Positions 1 to 7,349 are shown, counted from the first letter of the stretch. The stretch is 9,429 nt of DNA from Pseudomonadota bacterium (GCA_021847165.1 JAJZUH010000074.1:1-9429); one strand, 5' to 3'. Notes: generated from the letters alone by a model not told the origin. Made by a program: numbers and translations.

Positions 1-276
1 CGTCGTCTCCAGGTCGGCACATTTCTTGAGTTGCTGCTGAGCATGCTGGAAGAGTCGTTCGAATTCCAGCATCGCTGCCATGAAACGCCGGTGCACAAGG
101 CGATGACATCGCCCGCCATTACGGTCAGAAAAGATGCGGGTATCGGAGAAATCATCGGCGCCTTCCACCGGCATGAAGGCCGCAGCCTGCCTGTTGTCGA
201 TGATGACGGGAAATTGCTTGGGTTGTTGTTGCGCAAGGACTTCCTGAAGGCTTATGACATGGAAGCCTTGCCATGA
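1..276 (+). CDS. CBS-domain protein, C-terminal part (5' end outside window)
   Basis: The reading frame is open from the first base of the window to a TGA at 274-276, so this is the C-terminal part of a longer protein. The visible 91 residues begin with a helix-like linker and then show a typical CBS unit. It starts at 'AMTSPAITV' and contains the 'GRSLPVVDDDGKLLGLL' strand-turn-strand followed by 'RKDFLKAY'. CBS units usually act in pairs that bind adenine nucleotides and gate an attached enzyme or transporter, so a first CBS unit probably lies just upstream. Internal TTG (31) and ATG (43) codons exist but have no ribosome binding site and would cut into the linker, so I do not favour them as starts. 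The stop overlaps the start of the HPP membrane-protein gene by 4 bases, which implies translational coupling and a shared role. The family call is secure; the ligand is unknown. Confidence 0.85.
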   Translation, partial: RRLQVGTFLELLLSMLEESFEFQHRCHETPVHKAMTSPAITVRKDAGIGEIIGAFHRHEGRSLPVVDDDGKLLGLLLRKDFLKAYDMEALP

Positions 277-821
277 AAATACCTGAATACTTCCGCAAGA
301 TGAGCGGTACGACACGCGGGGGGCCGCCGCGCGTCAACAACGAGGAAGTCGTCCTGTCGTGGGTCGGCGCGTTCCTGGGAATTGCGGCAGTCGCATGGGT
401 CGATCATTTCTTCTTCGAGGGGACCGACCTGTCGCTCATGATCGGCTCCTTTGGCGCTTCGGCCGTCCTCGTCTACGGCGCCGTACGCAGCCCCCTGGCG
501 CAACCGCGCAATCTGGTGGGCGGCCATATGCTCTCCGCGGTCGTCGGCGTCGTGTGCTGGAAATTGCTGCATCAGTATCCCTGGCTCGCCGAATCCGTCG
601 CGGTTGCCACTGCGATCGCCCTCATGCACCTGACCCGGACCTTGCATCCGCCCGGTGGCGCGACTGCCTTGATCGCAGTGACCGGTTCGGCGGCGATACA
701 CAAGCTGGGATTTATGTACGTGCTGATACCGGCAACCATAGGCCCGCTGATCCTGCTTGCGGTAGCGCTCCTGTTCAACAATCTGCCGGCATCGAGACGC
801 TATCCGGAAATCTGGTTCTGA
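273..821 (+). CDS. HPP family integral membrane protein
   Basis: This 182-residue membrane protein belongs to the HPP family, named for the His-Pro-Pro motif seen here at residues 125-127 in 'TLHPPGGATALIAV'. Other family hallmarks are 'MIGSFGASAVLVYG' (56-69) and 'QPRNLVGGH' (77-85). Hydrophobic stretches lie near residues 27-44, 54-70, 83-98, 105-121 and 147-169, giving about four or five membrane segments in the inner membrane. The length fits the single-domain form. Some members in cyanobacteria and plant chloroplasts have been implicated in nitrite transport; most bacterial members are uncharacterised, so the substrate here is unknown. The ATG at 273 overlaps the upstream CBS gene stop (ATGA) and has GGAAG 7 nt upstream. 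In other bacteria an HPP domain can be fused to CBS domains in one polypeptide, so the coupled separate genes here probably encode the same assembly in two chains. Confidence 0.92.
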   Translation: MKIPEYFRKMSGTTRGGPPRVNNEEVVLSWVGAFLGIAAVAWVDHFFFEGTDLSLMIGSFGASAVLVYGAVRSPLAQPRNLVGGHMLSAVVGVVCWKLLHQYPWLAESVAVATAIALMHLTRTLHPPGGATALIAVTGSAAIHKLGFMYVLIPATIGPLILLAVALLFNNLPASRRYPEIWF

Positions 822-848
822 CCCGGCGCAGCCAGCACCGCTGCCGGG
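822..848. terminator. GC-rich inverted repeat in convergent gap
   Basis: A 6-bp perfect inverted repeat, CCCGGC (822-827) and GCCGGG (843-848), encloses a 15-nt loop. It sits directly after the HPP stop codon and 22 bases before the end of the convergent receptor gene. It could form a stem in RNA from either direction. Neither side carries a T tract, so it is not a classical intrinsic terminator. It may slow or protect transcript ends, or be chance in GC-rich DNA. Confidence 0.25.
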
Positions 849-869
849 AGCGCCACATCCGTCAGCATG

Positions 870-2894
870 TTATTGCCAATGCAGGGTCAGCGTGACGAAC
901 GCGCGCCGATCGAATAAGGCGGTGGCAATGTATTCGGTGTAGTTGTTGCTGAACAGGTTCTGCACCACCAACGCCATTTCCCCGTTCATGCCGCCTATCC
1001 CCCTGAATGGCTGCGCCAGGCGCATATCGACGCGGCGGTGTTGCGGCTGGAAATCGATGGGGCCGCGATCAAATCCCTGCATGGAGGTTTGGAAATAATA
1101 GGCCGCACTGAATGAAGCATCGTTGGGCAGCCGCTGCGAATACAGCATGCTGACGATGTTCCTGGGCAGGCTGGTGGCCAGCGGAGTCAACTGCCCCATC
1201 GACAAGGAAGAGCTGTTGCTGTCGACGTTCTCCGAAGTGTAGTTGAATGTCAGATCGCTGATATCGCCGAAGGAATACTTGATGGTCGTTTCAACCCCTC
1301 GGTAATTCGCGGTCATGCCGTTCCCCCATTGGGCGGAATTGGGCAACGGATAGATCATGTTGCTCATCTGATCGCTGAAGAGACGCAGATCGACAGAGGT
1401 GTTCATGTCGCGCAGTTCGGCGAGATATCCTATTTCGCGCGACAGTATTTTTTCCGGCGTCAGCCCGGCAGAAGTGATGTACGGGCTGGGCTCATACTTG
1501 TAGCCAAGCTGGTACTGGTTGGCCTGGCTGGCATATTGCTCTCCCAGCGAGGGGGTTCGATGCGCAACCGATGCCCCTATGCGCACGGTTTGTTGGGGCA
1601 ATACATGGTAATTCAGGGAAACGCGCGGCGAGAACTCCCTGTTGCCCATGGCATCGTTTTCCAGCATGCCCCCCGTATTGAAGATCAGCTTTTCGGTATA
1701 GCGCCACTCGTCGCTGGCAAATACGCGCGATTCATGAAGCGTGAACGAGGCTGGAAAAACGGCGGGGGCAACCAGCGGATAGTATGAATAGCCGTCGACC
1801 TTGTCCTGGCGATAGCCTGCCCCATAAACCAGCCGGTTCATCTCCGAGGTCCTCAAGGTATGCTGGAACTCGATTTCGTTCCGTCCGGTATTCATCGACG
1901 TGGCAACCATGTAGGCCGGAATCCCGAGCTGGTAACTCTCGTTGGTGCTGTGCTGGATATGGTAGAAACGCAGGCTCATTTCCGAGGTATCGTCGTTCCG
2001 GTGCAGCCATTCGATCTGCTCGGTATTGGAATATCCGGACATGTCGTGCGGCTTGTCGAGCGTGCTGTCCCAGAAACCCACGCCCATCACGTCGTGACTG
2101 AAGCCGAACTGGACATCGACATCGTCCACCGCATTCGGATGATAGGTGGCACGATAATTCATCAGGCGCGCCTGATTGCTGTCGTTGGTGTTGTTGAGCA
2201 ATCCGTTGCCCTGAGCCTGGGTAATGGTGATGTTGTTGGGCGGCGAAGTCAGATTGTCGTAACCGTTATCGGCCGTATAAGCCAGCGTGACCCGGTAGTC
2301 CAGATTCTCATCGTGCTTGCCGAAGTGCACCGCCGCATCATTGATGCCCTTGTTGCCCCGGGTATTGGAAATGCTCGTGCCCGTCACCGCGCCCGCATCG
2401 CGGGTGATGATGTTGATCACGCCATGCACCGAATTCTCGCCATACGAGGCGGCAGCCGGGCCGCGTATCACCTCGATGCGTTCGATATCGTCCAGGGTGA
2501 TGGGCAACAGCGCCCAATCCACGGTATTGAACGGCGGGAGATACACGCTGCGGCCGTCTATCAGCACCTGCATGCCAGGCGCATCCTGGCTCAATGCGCC
2601 ATGGTAGGAAACAACTGCCTGCGAGCCGGCGTAATAACTGACGTACATGCCCGGCACCAGCTTGAATACATCGGGAAGCGAACGGAATCCCGATGCCGCA
2701 ATCATCTTGCGATCGATCACGGTCATCGCATTGGGCGCCTCGGACAAAGGCTGCGACAGGCGCGAAGCGCTCAATACCACGGGAAATTCCTGCAGGAAAT
2801 CCTGGTCACTTATGGAATCGGCCGCCCACCCTCCCTTGGCAGCCAGAAATAAAATGGAAATTGAAAAGAGTCCCTGTCGTACCTTAGTCTTCAT
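870..2894 (-). CDS. TonB-dependent outer-membrane receptor
   Basis: This 674-residue protein is an outer-membrane gated barrel that uses TonB/ExbBD energy to import a scarce ligand such as a siderophore, cobalamin or another metal complex. Residues 1-24 form a signal peptide (basic MKTKVR, hydrophobic core, 'GGWA' before the likely cleavage site). A TonB-box-like 'FPVVLSA' lies at 37-43. The plug domain spans about 48-168 and includes 'LPDVFKLVPGMYV', 'VLIDGRSVYLPPF' and the diagnostic 'IERIEVIRGP' (137-146), ending with 'GVINIITRDA'. The rest is amphipathic barrel ending 'FVTLTLHWQ', with the terminal aromatic one residue before the end. Full length is normal for the family. The ATG at 2894 is the only possible start, since an in-frame TGA lies at 2913-2915 and no other start codon intervenes. 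It has no visible Shine-Dalgarno sequence, and a small upstream frame ends on it. The ligand cannot be told from sequence. Confidence 0.93.
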   Translation of the reverse strand: MKTKVRQGLFSISILFLAAKGGWAADSISDQDFLQEFPVVLSASRLSQPLSEAPNAMTVIDRKMIAASGFRSLPDVFKLVPGMYVSYYAGSQAVVSYHGALSQDAPGMQVLIDGRSVYLPPFNTVDWALLPITLDDIERIEVIRGPAAASYGENSVHGVINIITRDAGAVTGTSISNTRGNKGINDAAVHFGKHDENLDYRVTLAYTADNGYDNLTSPPNNITITQAQGNGLLNNTNDSNQARLMNYRATYHPNAVDDVDVQFGFSHDVMGVGFWDSTLDKPHDMSGYSNTEQIEWLHRNDDTSEMSLRFYHIQHSTNESYQLGIPAYMVATSMNTGRNEIEFQHTLRTSEMNRLVYGAGYRQDKVDGYSYYPLVAPAVFPASFTLHESRVFASDEWRYTEKLIFNTGGMLENDAMGNREFSPRVSLNYHVLPQQTVRIGASVAHRTPSLGEQYASQANQYQLGYKYEPSPYITSAGLTPEKILSREIGYLAELRDMNTSVDLRLFSDQMSNMIYPLPNSAQWGNGMTANYRGVETTIKYSFGDISDLTFNYTSENVDSNSSSLSMGQLTPLATSLPRNIVSMLYSQRLPNDASFSAAYYFQTSMQGFDRGPIDFQPQHRRVDMRLAQPFRGIGGMNGEMALVVQNLFSNNYTEYIATALFDRRAFVTLTLHWQ

Positions 2895-3001
2895 AGTGCA
2901 ATGGATCGCCGATCATTCATCAAATATTTTCCGTGCCGGCCATCCAGTTCTGCCTTGATACTTGAGCGTATCGGCGTTTCCCATGATGCCCCCCTGTTCA
3001 T
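2891..3001 (-). CDS. candidate small leader ORF coupled to the receptor
   Basis: A 36-codon frame beginning 'MNRGASWETPIRSS' and ending 'MNDRRSIAL' stops at TGA 2893-2891. That stop overlaps the receptor ATG by 4 bases (ATGA). The start is the second of two tandem ATG codons; GGGGTGAT just upstream resembles the extended Shine-Dalgarno sequence GAGGTGAT, with about 5 nt from the GGGG core to the second ATG. The receptor start itself has no Shine-Dalgarno sequence, so coupled translation is plausible. The peptide is polar and basic, has no signal or membrane segment, and I do not recognise it. The frame is in fact open upstream to a TAA at 3136-3134, so part of the openness may be chance, and a longer form with a GTG start is possible. 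Treat this as a hypothesis. Confidence 0.35.
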   Translation of the reverse strand: MNRGASWETPIRSSIKAELDGRHGKYLMNDRRSIAL

Positions 3002-3022
3002 CATCACCCCGAACCAGGCCAG
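2936..3022 (-). other. predicted structured leader RNA of the receptor gene
   Basis: Read on the minus strand, the leader can close on itself with CTGGCC (3022-3017) pairing with GGCCGG (2941-2936), one G-U pair included, and GTTC (3014-3011) pairing with GAAC (2950-2947). Inside are two hairpins. ATGATG (3004-2999) pairs with CATCAT (2988-2983). GCCGATAC pairs with GTATC-AA-GGC between 2975 and 2952 around the loop GCTCAA. This is a three-stem junction folded by hand. It does not match the conserved cores of the cobalamin, TPP, FMN or c-di-GMP-I riboswitches that I can recall. The tandem start codons of the candidate leader ORF lie in the first hairpin. Confidence 0.3.
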
Positions 3023-3056
3023 ACCTCCCCGCACAATTCGGCGGCAGGCCTGTCCG

Positions 3057-3091
3057 CTGGTAAATCTGAAATATTTTATTGTTTTAATAGG
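3057..3091 (-). promoter_or_regulatory. AT-rich candidate promoter region for the receptor
   Basis: Within the 263-nt gap between nudC and the receptor (2895-3157), this is the only strongly AT-rich stretch. On the minus strand it contains TAAAAT (3078-3073), a possible -10 element. No good -35 match is present at the usual spacing, so either an activator is needed or the call is wrong. A start near 3066 would give a leader of about 170 nt covering the predicted structure. No convincing Fur box was found by eye. Confidence 0.22.
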
Positions 3092-3110
3092 TGTTGCCTG
3101 GAGCCAGCCC

Positions 3111-3131
3111 GCGACGATCTTGTGTCGTCGC
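3111..3131 (-). terminator. 7-bp perfect hairpin downstream of nudC
   Basis: GCGACGA (3131-3125) and TCGTCGC (3117-3111) form a perfect 7-bp stem with a 7-nt loop. It begins 27 bases after the nudC stop codon, reading on the minus strand. No U tract follows, so it is not a standard intrinsic terminator. It could be part of a Rho-dependent end or a 3' stabilising stem for the PDE-nudC transcript. It could also simply lie in a read-through leader into the receptor gene. Confidence 0.3.
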
Positions 3132-3157
3132 TGTTATCCCCTCAACCGCTCCCTTTT

Positions 3158-3946
3158 TCAGTATAACCCAAGCCCTCCAGTATCCAGTCGGGAACAGGCT
3201 GCGTCGATCAGTTGACGGGCGAGACTGACCGGTTCCGGCAACGGCGGCAATGCGTCAGGCAAAAACCATCGGGCATCTTCGATCTCCGACGGTTCGGGCG
3301 TGATCGATCCCCCGGCATAGTCGGCAAAGAATGCCACCATCAGGGAATCCGGGAAGGGCCAGGATTGGCTCCTGAAATAGCGGAGATTGCTTATCTCAAG
3401 CCCCACCTCTTCGCGGATTTCCCGTATCGCGCATTGCTCCAGGGTTTCGCCCGCCTCGACGAAACCGGCCAGCGCACTGTACACGCCGGGCTTGAAACGC
3501 GGACTCCGCGCCAGCAACAGTTCGTTGTCGCGCCTGATCAGCACCATGACTGCGGGCGATATCCTTGGATAAACCACCAGGCCGCAGGCCGGGCATACCA
3601 TGCAAAACTCCTCCTGCCTCCTGGAGGTGGGCGTGCCACATCTGCCGCAGTAGCGATGGTTCTTCTGCCAATCCAGCAGCAACACCGCGCGCCTGGCCAG
3701 GGAGATCGCCTCCGCCCCCGCCGTATTGAGCAAGCTGCGCAATGGCATCCACTCTCCCGCAAGGCCATCCGGCAGCCTGTCCAGTTCTGCCGCATGACAA
3801 GGCAGTCCCAGCCATTCGCCCACCGCTAATACGTCCAGTGGGTTTCCGAAATCCGCGGCTGTTCCGCGCGGAAAAATCCTCTCGCCTTCACCTGTCGTAA
3901 GAAGCTGGCCTCCGCTTCGCAATATCCAGTAACCCGATTCGTTCAT
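3158..3946 (-). CDS. nudC: NADH/NAD+ pyrophosphatase NudC
   Basis: NudC hydrolyses NADH or NAD+ to (reduced) NMN and AMP, and in E. coli also removes NAD caps from RNA; it acts in the cytosol. The 262 residues match the usual length (about 257 in E. coli). After an N-terminal domain comes a zinc ribbon with Cys100-x2-Cys103 and Cys118-x2-Cys121 (plus an extra Cys115). The Nudix box fits GX5EX7REUXEEXGU exactly: Gly161, Glu167, Arg175-Glu176, Glu179-Glu180, Gly182. The NADH-pyrophosphatase signature follows at 193-201 as 'SQSWPFPDS'; the usual consensus is SQPWPFPxS, so Pro is replaced by Ser at 195. The ATG is fixed by an in-frame TAG upstream; the ribosome binding site is weak. The gene begins 25 nt after the stop of the c-di-GMP enzyme gene and is probably co-transcribed with it. 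Confidence 0.95.
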   Translation of the reverse strand: MNESGYWILRSGGQLLTTGEGERIFPRGTAADFGNPLDVLAVGEWLGLPCHAAELDRLPDGLAGEWMPLRSLLNTAGAEAISLARRAVLLLDWQKNHRYCGRCGTPTSRRQEEFCMVCPACGLVVYPRISPAVMVLIRRDNELLLARSPRFKPGVYSALAGFVEAGETLEQCAIREIREEVGLEISNLRYFRSQSWPFPDSLMVAFFADYAGGSITPEPSEIEDARWFLPDALPPLPEPVSLARQLIDAACSRLDTGGLGLY

Positions 3947-3971
3947 GCTGTAGCCGGCAATGAAAGCAAAG

Positions 3972-6900
3972 TCAGCCTATCGTCCTGCGTGCGACCATCT
4001 TTTCGAATTCTGCTGCAGGCACTGCCGGCGAATACAGGAAACCCTGCACATAGTCGCAGCCGAACGATTTCAGCAGGTCCCGCTGCTGCTCGGTCTCCAC
4101 ACCTTCCGCAATGGTCCTGATCCCGAGCTTGTGCGCCATCACGATGATCGCCTCGGTCAGGGCCTTGTCATCCTCGTTCTTTTCCAGGTCCTGGACGAAG
4201 GAACGGTCTATCTTGAGGTAATCGATGTCGAATTGCATGAGATAGGAAAGAGAAGAAAAACCGGTGCCGAAATCGTCGATCGACACCTCGATGCCGCGGT
4301 TGCGGAACTCCAGCAGGCGTTCCTTGGCCCTGATCGACTCCTTGAGCAACAGCCCCTCGGTGATTTCGACGGTGATCCCGTTCCCCGGAATGCCCAATTC
4401 TTGCATCTGGGTTTGCCAGATGTACTTCTCGGGCTGCTCGAACTGTATCGGGGATTTGTTGACGCTGACCTGGATGATGCGCCCGAAACGCTTCCGCCAG
4501 TCCGCCACCCGGGCAACCGCCTGCTGGAACACCCAGTCGCCGATCTCATGGATGAGCCCCGCCTCTTCAGCCAGTGGAATAAAGATGGCCGGGCTGACCA
4601 TGCCGCGCACGGGATGCTTCCAGCGCAACAGGGCTTCGGCCTTGGAAATCTGCCCGCTGTGCAGCTCCAGTATGGGCTGATAGTAAACATGCAACTCGTT
4701 GCGGGCCAGTGCCTGCCGCAGATCGTTGGTCAGGGCCAGTTTCTCTCTTGCTTCCTGCTGCATGGACTGGGTGAAGTAGCTGAAACGGTTGCGCCCTTCC
4801 GCCTTCGCCGCATACATCGCCTGGTCTGCATGTTTCAGCAATCCGCCTATGTCGTCCGCATCGTCCGGATACACGGTGATGCCGATGCTGGCCGAGATGA
4901 ATCCCATATGCCCATCGCCCAGATCGAAGGGTTTGACCAGTTCGGTGATCAGATCCTGCACGATCCGTTCCAGATGGAGGCGTTCACCGAATTCCGGCAG
5001 GATCACGGTGAACTCGTCGCCCCCCAGCCGGGCCACCATATCGGGGATCCGCACATTCATCTTGATGCGGTGCGCCGCTTCCATCAACAACAGGTCGCCC
5101 TTGGCATGTCCCAAGGCGTCGTTGATTTCCTTGAAGCGGTCCAGGTCGATGAAAAGCAGTGCCACCGGCGAACCGCTGCGTTGCGACTTCAGCAATTCCT
5201 GCTCCAGCTGGTTGCGGAACATGTGCCGGTTAGGCAGCCCGGTCAGCGAATCGAAGTTGGCCTGCTTCCAGATCAGCTCCTCTTTCTGCTTCTTGTCGGT
5301 GATGTCGGAGAACTGCGCGACAAATCGATAGATACTGCCATCCGGATGACGGATCAGGCTGATGTTGATCAGTTTGGCATGCAACCTGCCATTCTTGTGG
5401 CGATCCCATATCTCGCCCCGCCAATGCCCGGTACTCAGGATCGACTGCCACATTTCCTGATAGAACTGCTTGTTGTGCTTGCCGGATTGCAGCATCCTGG
5501 GGTCTTGGCCTCTCACTTCTTCCAGGGTATATCCGGTAATGGCGGTGAACGCCGGATTGATTTCGACGATGCGGTTGTTCTGGTCCGTCACCATGATGGC
5601 TTCCACGCTCGTCCGGTAGATCGTCGCGGCCAGCTGCATCGACTCCTGGGCTTTCAGCTTTTCCTGCTCAAGGTCGAACCGGTCCAGCCCGCGCCCGATA
5701 TTCTTGCCCATTTCATTGAGCAAGCCGATGATCTCACCGGTGAAGACACCTTCTTCCGTATGATAGAAAGCCAGGACCGCGTAGGACTTGCCCCCACGCA
5801 GGATGGGGACGGTTCCGGACGAGCCCCAGCCATATTTGACGGTCTGCGTACGCCAATTGGCCAGCATGGGATCCGTCTTTTGATTCTGGATGTAGATGGA
5901 ACGCTTTTCCCGGAACGCCGTGCCCGTCGGCCCCCTTCCCGTGGGCTCATCTTCACGCGAAGAAATAGCGATATTGTCGAGGTAATCCGTGTGGCGGCCG
6001 TAAGCCGATACCGGCTTGATCCTGCCGCTCTCTTCTTCGTTGACCCCTATCCAGGCCAATTCCAGGCCGCCGAACTCCACCACGATGCGGCATATCCGGT
6101 CAAACAGGCTAGCCTCGTCCTTGCTCTCGATCAATGCCTGGTTAGTTTGGGACTGTGCAGCATAAATCTGGGTAAGGAACTGGATCTTCTGCTCGACTTC
6201 CTTGCGCTCGGTTATATCCTGCACGGTGCCGCGCATTGCAACGGGTTTGCCTTCCCCATCGCGCATTACTTCAGCCAAAGCATGAATGACCCTGGACTTG
6301 CCGTCTGTCCGGCGTATCCTGTAATCGACATCGTACTGCTTTACGCCGTTCAGGGCATCGCTCAAAGCCTGATCCACACTCTGCCGGTCTTCCGGATGGA
6401 TCAGATCGAGGAAATTCTTCCGGTGTTCGCTCAACTCATCCTGCTCGATGCCGAATATCCGGTACGTCTCGTCCGACCACAGGGCCATGTTGCTACGTAC
6501 ATCCCATTCCCATGAACCGATATGCGCCAGTTCCTGGGCAGCGGCCAGGCTGGCCTGGATTTTCTTGAGCTTCTCTTCTGCCACCTTGCGTTCGGTGATG
6601 TCTCTGGTAACGCCCAGCAACGAAGTGATCTCGCCGTTCTGGTCGCGCAGCGGTGTCGCGTGGGTTTCCAGATATCTGGCCGCCCCCTTCAGTCCCGTGA
6701 CCCGGAATTCGAGTTTCCCGCTCTCGCCGCCCATGACCTTGCGATGCAGGTTTGTGAAGGCAGCCCGGTCATCCGGATGAATGTAACTCAGGAGATTTTT
6801 TTGCTGCGCCTCGGCAAGGGAGTCGGCTTCCAGCATGGCCAGACCGGCGGCATTCATCTCCACCAGTTGCCCCCTGGCATCGACGACCTTGATGCATTCG

Positions 6901-7322
6901 GGCTCGGTTTCGATGATGCTGCGCAAGCGCTTTTCGCTTTCCTGCAGTGATTTTTCGGCTTTCTTGCGTAACGTGATGTCGCGGCTCGAAGCAAACAAAT
7001 AAGTCTGCCCGTCTATCTCCACGCCAGCCGTACTGATTTCCACATCGATCAGCCTTCCGTCCTTGCGACGGTGGACTGTCTCGAAGCGCGCGCTTTTTCC
7101 CGCGAAATTCCTGATCCGCTGCAACAGCTCATCCTTGGACCATTGCGAATTCCAGTCGGCGATGTTCAGCTTGAGCGCTTCTGCCGGGGTATATCCCAGC
7201 ATATCGCAGAAGGATTGGTTGGCCTCTATTACATTGCCCTGCATGTCCAGCACGTGAAGCCCATCCAGCGCATTGTTCATCAACGCCTTATAGCGCTTCA
7301 GTTGCGATTCTGCTTTCGTCAT
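3972..7322 (-). CDS. PAS/GAF-GGDEF-EAL c-di-GMP cyclase/phosphodiesterase
   Basis: This 1116-residue cytoplasmic protein (no signal peptide or membrane segment) is built to make and/or break the second messenger c-di-GMP in response to sensed signals. Its domains, in order, are PAS1 (~8-118), PAS2 (~128-245), PAS3 of the PAS_3 type (~265-373), GAF (~395-545), PAS4 (~562-678), GGDEF (~686-850) and EAL (~866-1110). PAS units end in 'DITERK'-like caps and helical linkers. The cyclase site is intact: 'DSLTGLPNR' (691-699), 'DLDRF', and GGDEF at 767-771. The inhibitory RxxD site is present as Arg758-Asp761, five residues before GGDEF. The EAL domain also looks active: Glu896 in 'EALLRW', Asn955, 'VEITEG' (985-990), 'DDFGTGFS' (1016-1023), Lys1037, Glu1073 in 'IAEGVET', and Gln1093. 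The ATG at 7322 is the first start after an in-frame TGA; its ribosome binding site is weak. Whether net activity is synthesis or hydrolysis cannot be told, and the sensed ligands are unknown. Confidence 0.96.
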   Translation of the reverse strand: MTKAESQLKRYKALMNNALDGLHVLDMQGNVIEANQSFCDMLGYTPAEALKLNIADWNSQWSKDELLQRIRNFAGKSARFETVHRRKDGRLIDVEISTAGVEIDGQTYLFASSRDITLRKKAEKSLQESEKRLRSIIETEPECIKVVDARGQLVEMNAAGLAMLEADSLAEAQQKNLLSYIHPDDRAAFTNLHRKVMGGESGKLEFRVTGLKGAARYLETHATPLRDQNGEITSLLGVTRDITERKVAEEKLKKIQASLAAAQELAHIGSWEWDVRSNMALWSDETYRIFGIEQDELSEHRKNFLDLIHPEDRQSVDQALSDALNGVKQYDVDYRIRRTDGKSRVIHALAEVMRDGEGKPVAMRGTVQDITERKEVEQKIQFLTQIYAAQSQTNQALIESKDEASLFDRICRIVVEFGGLELAWIGVNEEESGRIKPVSAYGRHTDYLDNIAISSREDEPTGRGPTGTAFREKRSIYIQNQKTDPMLANWRTQTVKYGWGSSGTVPILRGGKSYAVLAFYHTEEGVFTGEIIGLLNEMGKNIGRGLDRFDLEQEKLKAQESMQLAATIYRTSVEAIMVTDQNNRIVEINPAFTAITGYTLEEVRGQDPRMLQSGKHNKQFYQEMWQSILSTGHWRGEIWDRHKNGRLHAKLINISLIRHPDGSIYRFVAQFSDITDKKQKEELIWKQANFDSLTGLPNRHMFRNQLEQELLKSQRSGSPVALLFIDLDRFKEINDALGHAKGDLLLMEAAHRIKMNVRIPDMVARLGGDEFTVILPEFGERLHLERIVQDLITELVKPFDLGDGHMGFISASIGITVYPDDADDIGGLLKHADQAMYAAKAEGRNRFSYFTQSMQQEAREKLALTNDLRQALARNELHVYYQPILELHSGQISKAEALLRWKHPVRGMVSPAIFIPLAEEAGLIHEIGDWVFQQAVARVADWRKRFGRIIQVSVNKSPIQFEQPEKYIWQTQMQELGIPGNGITVEITEGLLLKESIRAKERLLEFRNRGIEVSIDDFGTGFSSLSYLMQFDIDYLKIDRSFVQDLEKNEDDKALTEAIIVMAHKLGIRTIAEGVETEQQRDLLKSFGCDYVQGFLYSPAVPAAEFEKMVARRTIG

Positions 7323-7349
7323 GTTTTGCCGGTTTCCGCGCGTGTGGCC

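Noticed and set aside
31..276. A complete 81-residue CBS protein starting at TTG 31
   Set aside because: There is no ribosome binding site, and the frame is open upstream to the window edge with linker-like sequence, so a truncated view of a longer protein is more likely.
1860..2852. A 330-codon plus-strand open frame antisense to the receptor gene
   Set aside because: It lies wholly within the receptor's coding sequence. The translation is compositionally odd (rich in His, Arg, Val) with no domain, so it is a shadow.
2895..3157. A known riboswitch (cobalamin, TPP, fluoride or c-di-GMP-I) upstream of the receptor
   Set aside because: I looked for the B12 box, the TPP CTGAGA core, the fluoride GGTGATG/CTGATGGC pattern and the c-di-GMP-I core. 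Only fragments such as GGGGTGATG appear, not a full conserved core.
2901..3215. A 104-codon plus-strand frame across the receptor leader and the nudC 3' end
   Set aside because: It has no ribosome binding site and no recognisable domain, and it runs into the nudC coding sequence on the opposite strand. The minus-strand leader ORF has better start and coupling signals.
3960..6515. An 851-codon open frame on the plus strand, antisense to the GGDEF/EAL gene
   Set aside because: The minus strand encodes a complete, motif-perfect protein over the same bases. The plus-strand translation has no recognisable domain and reads as an antisense shadow produced by codon bias in GC-rich DNA.
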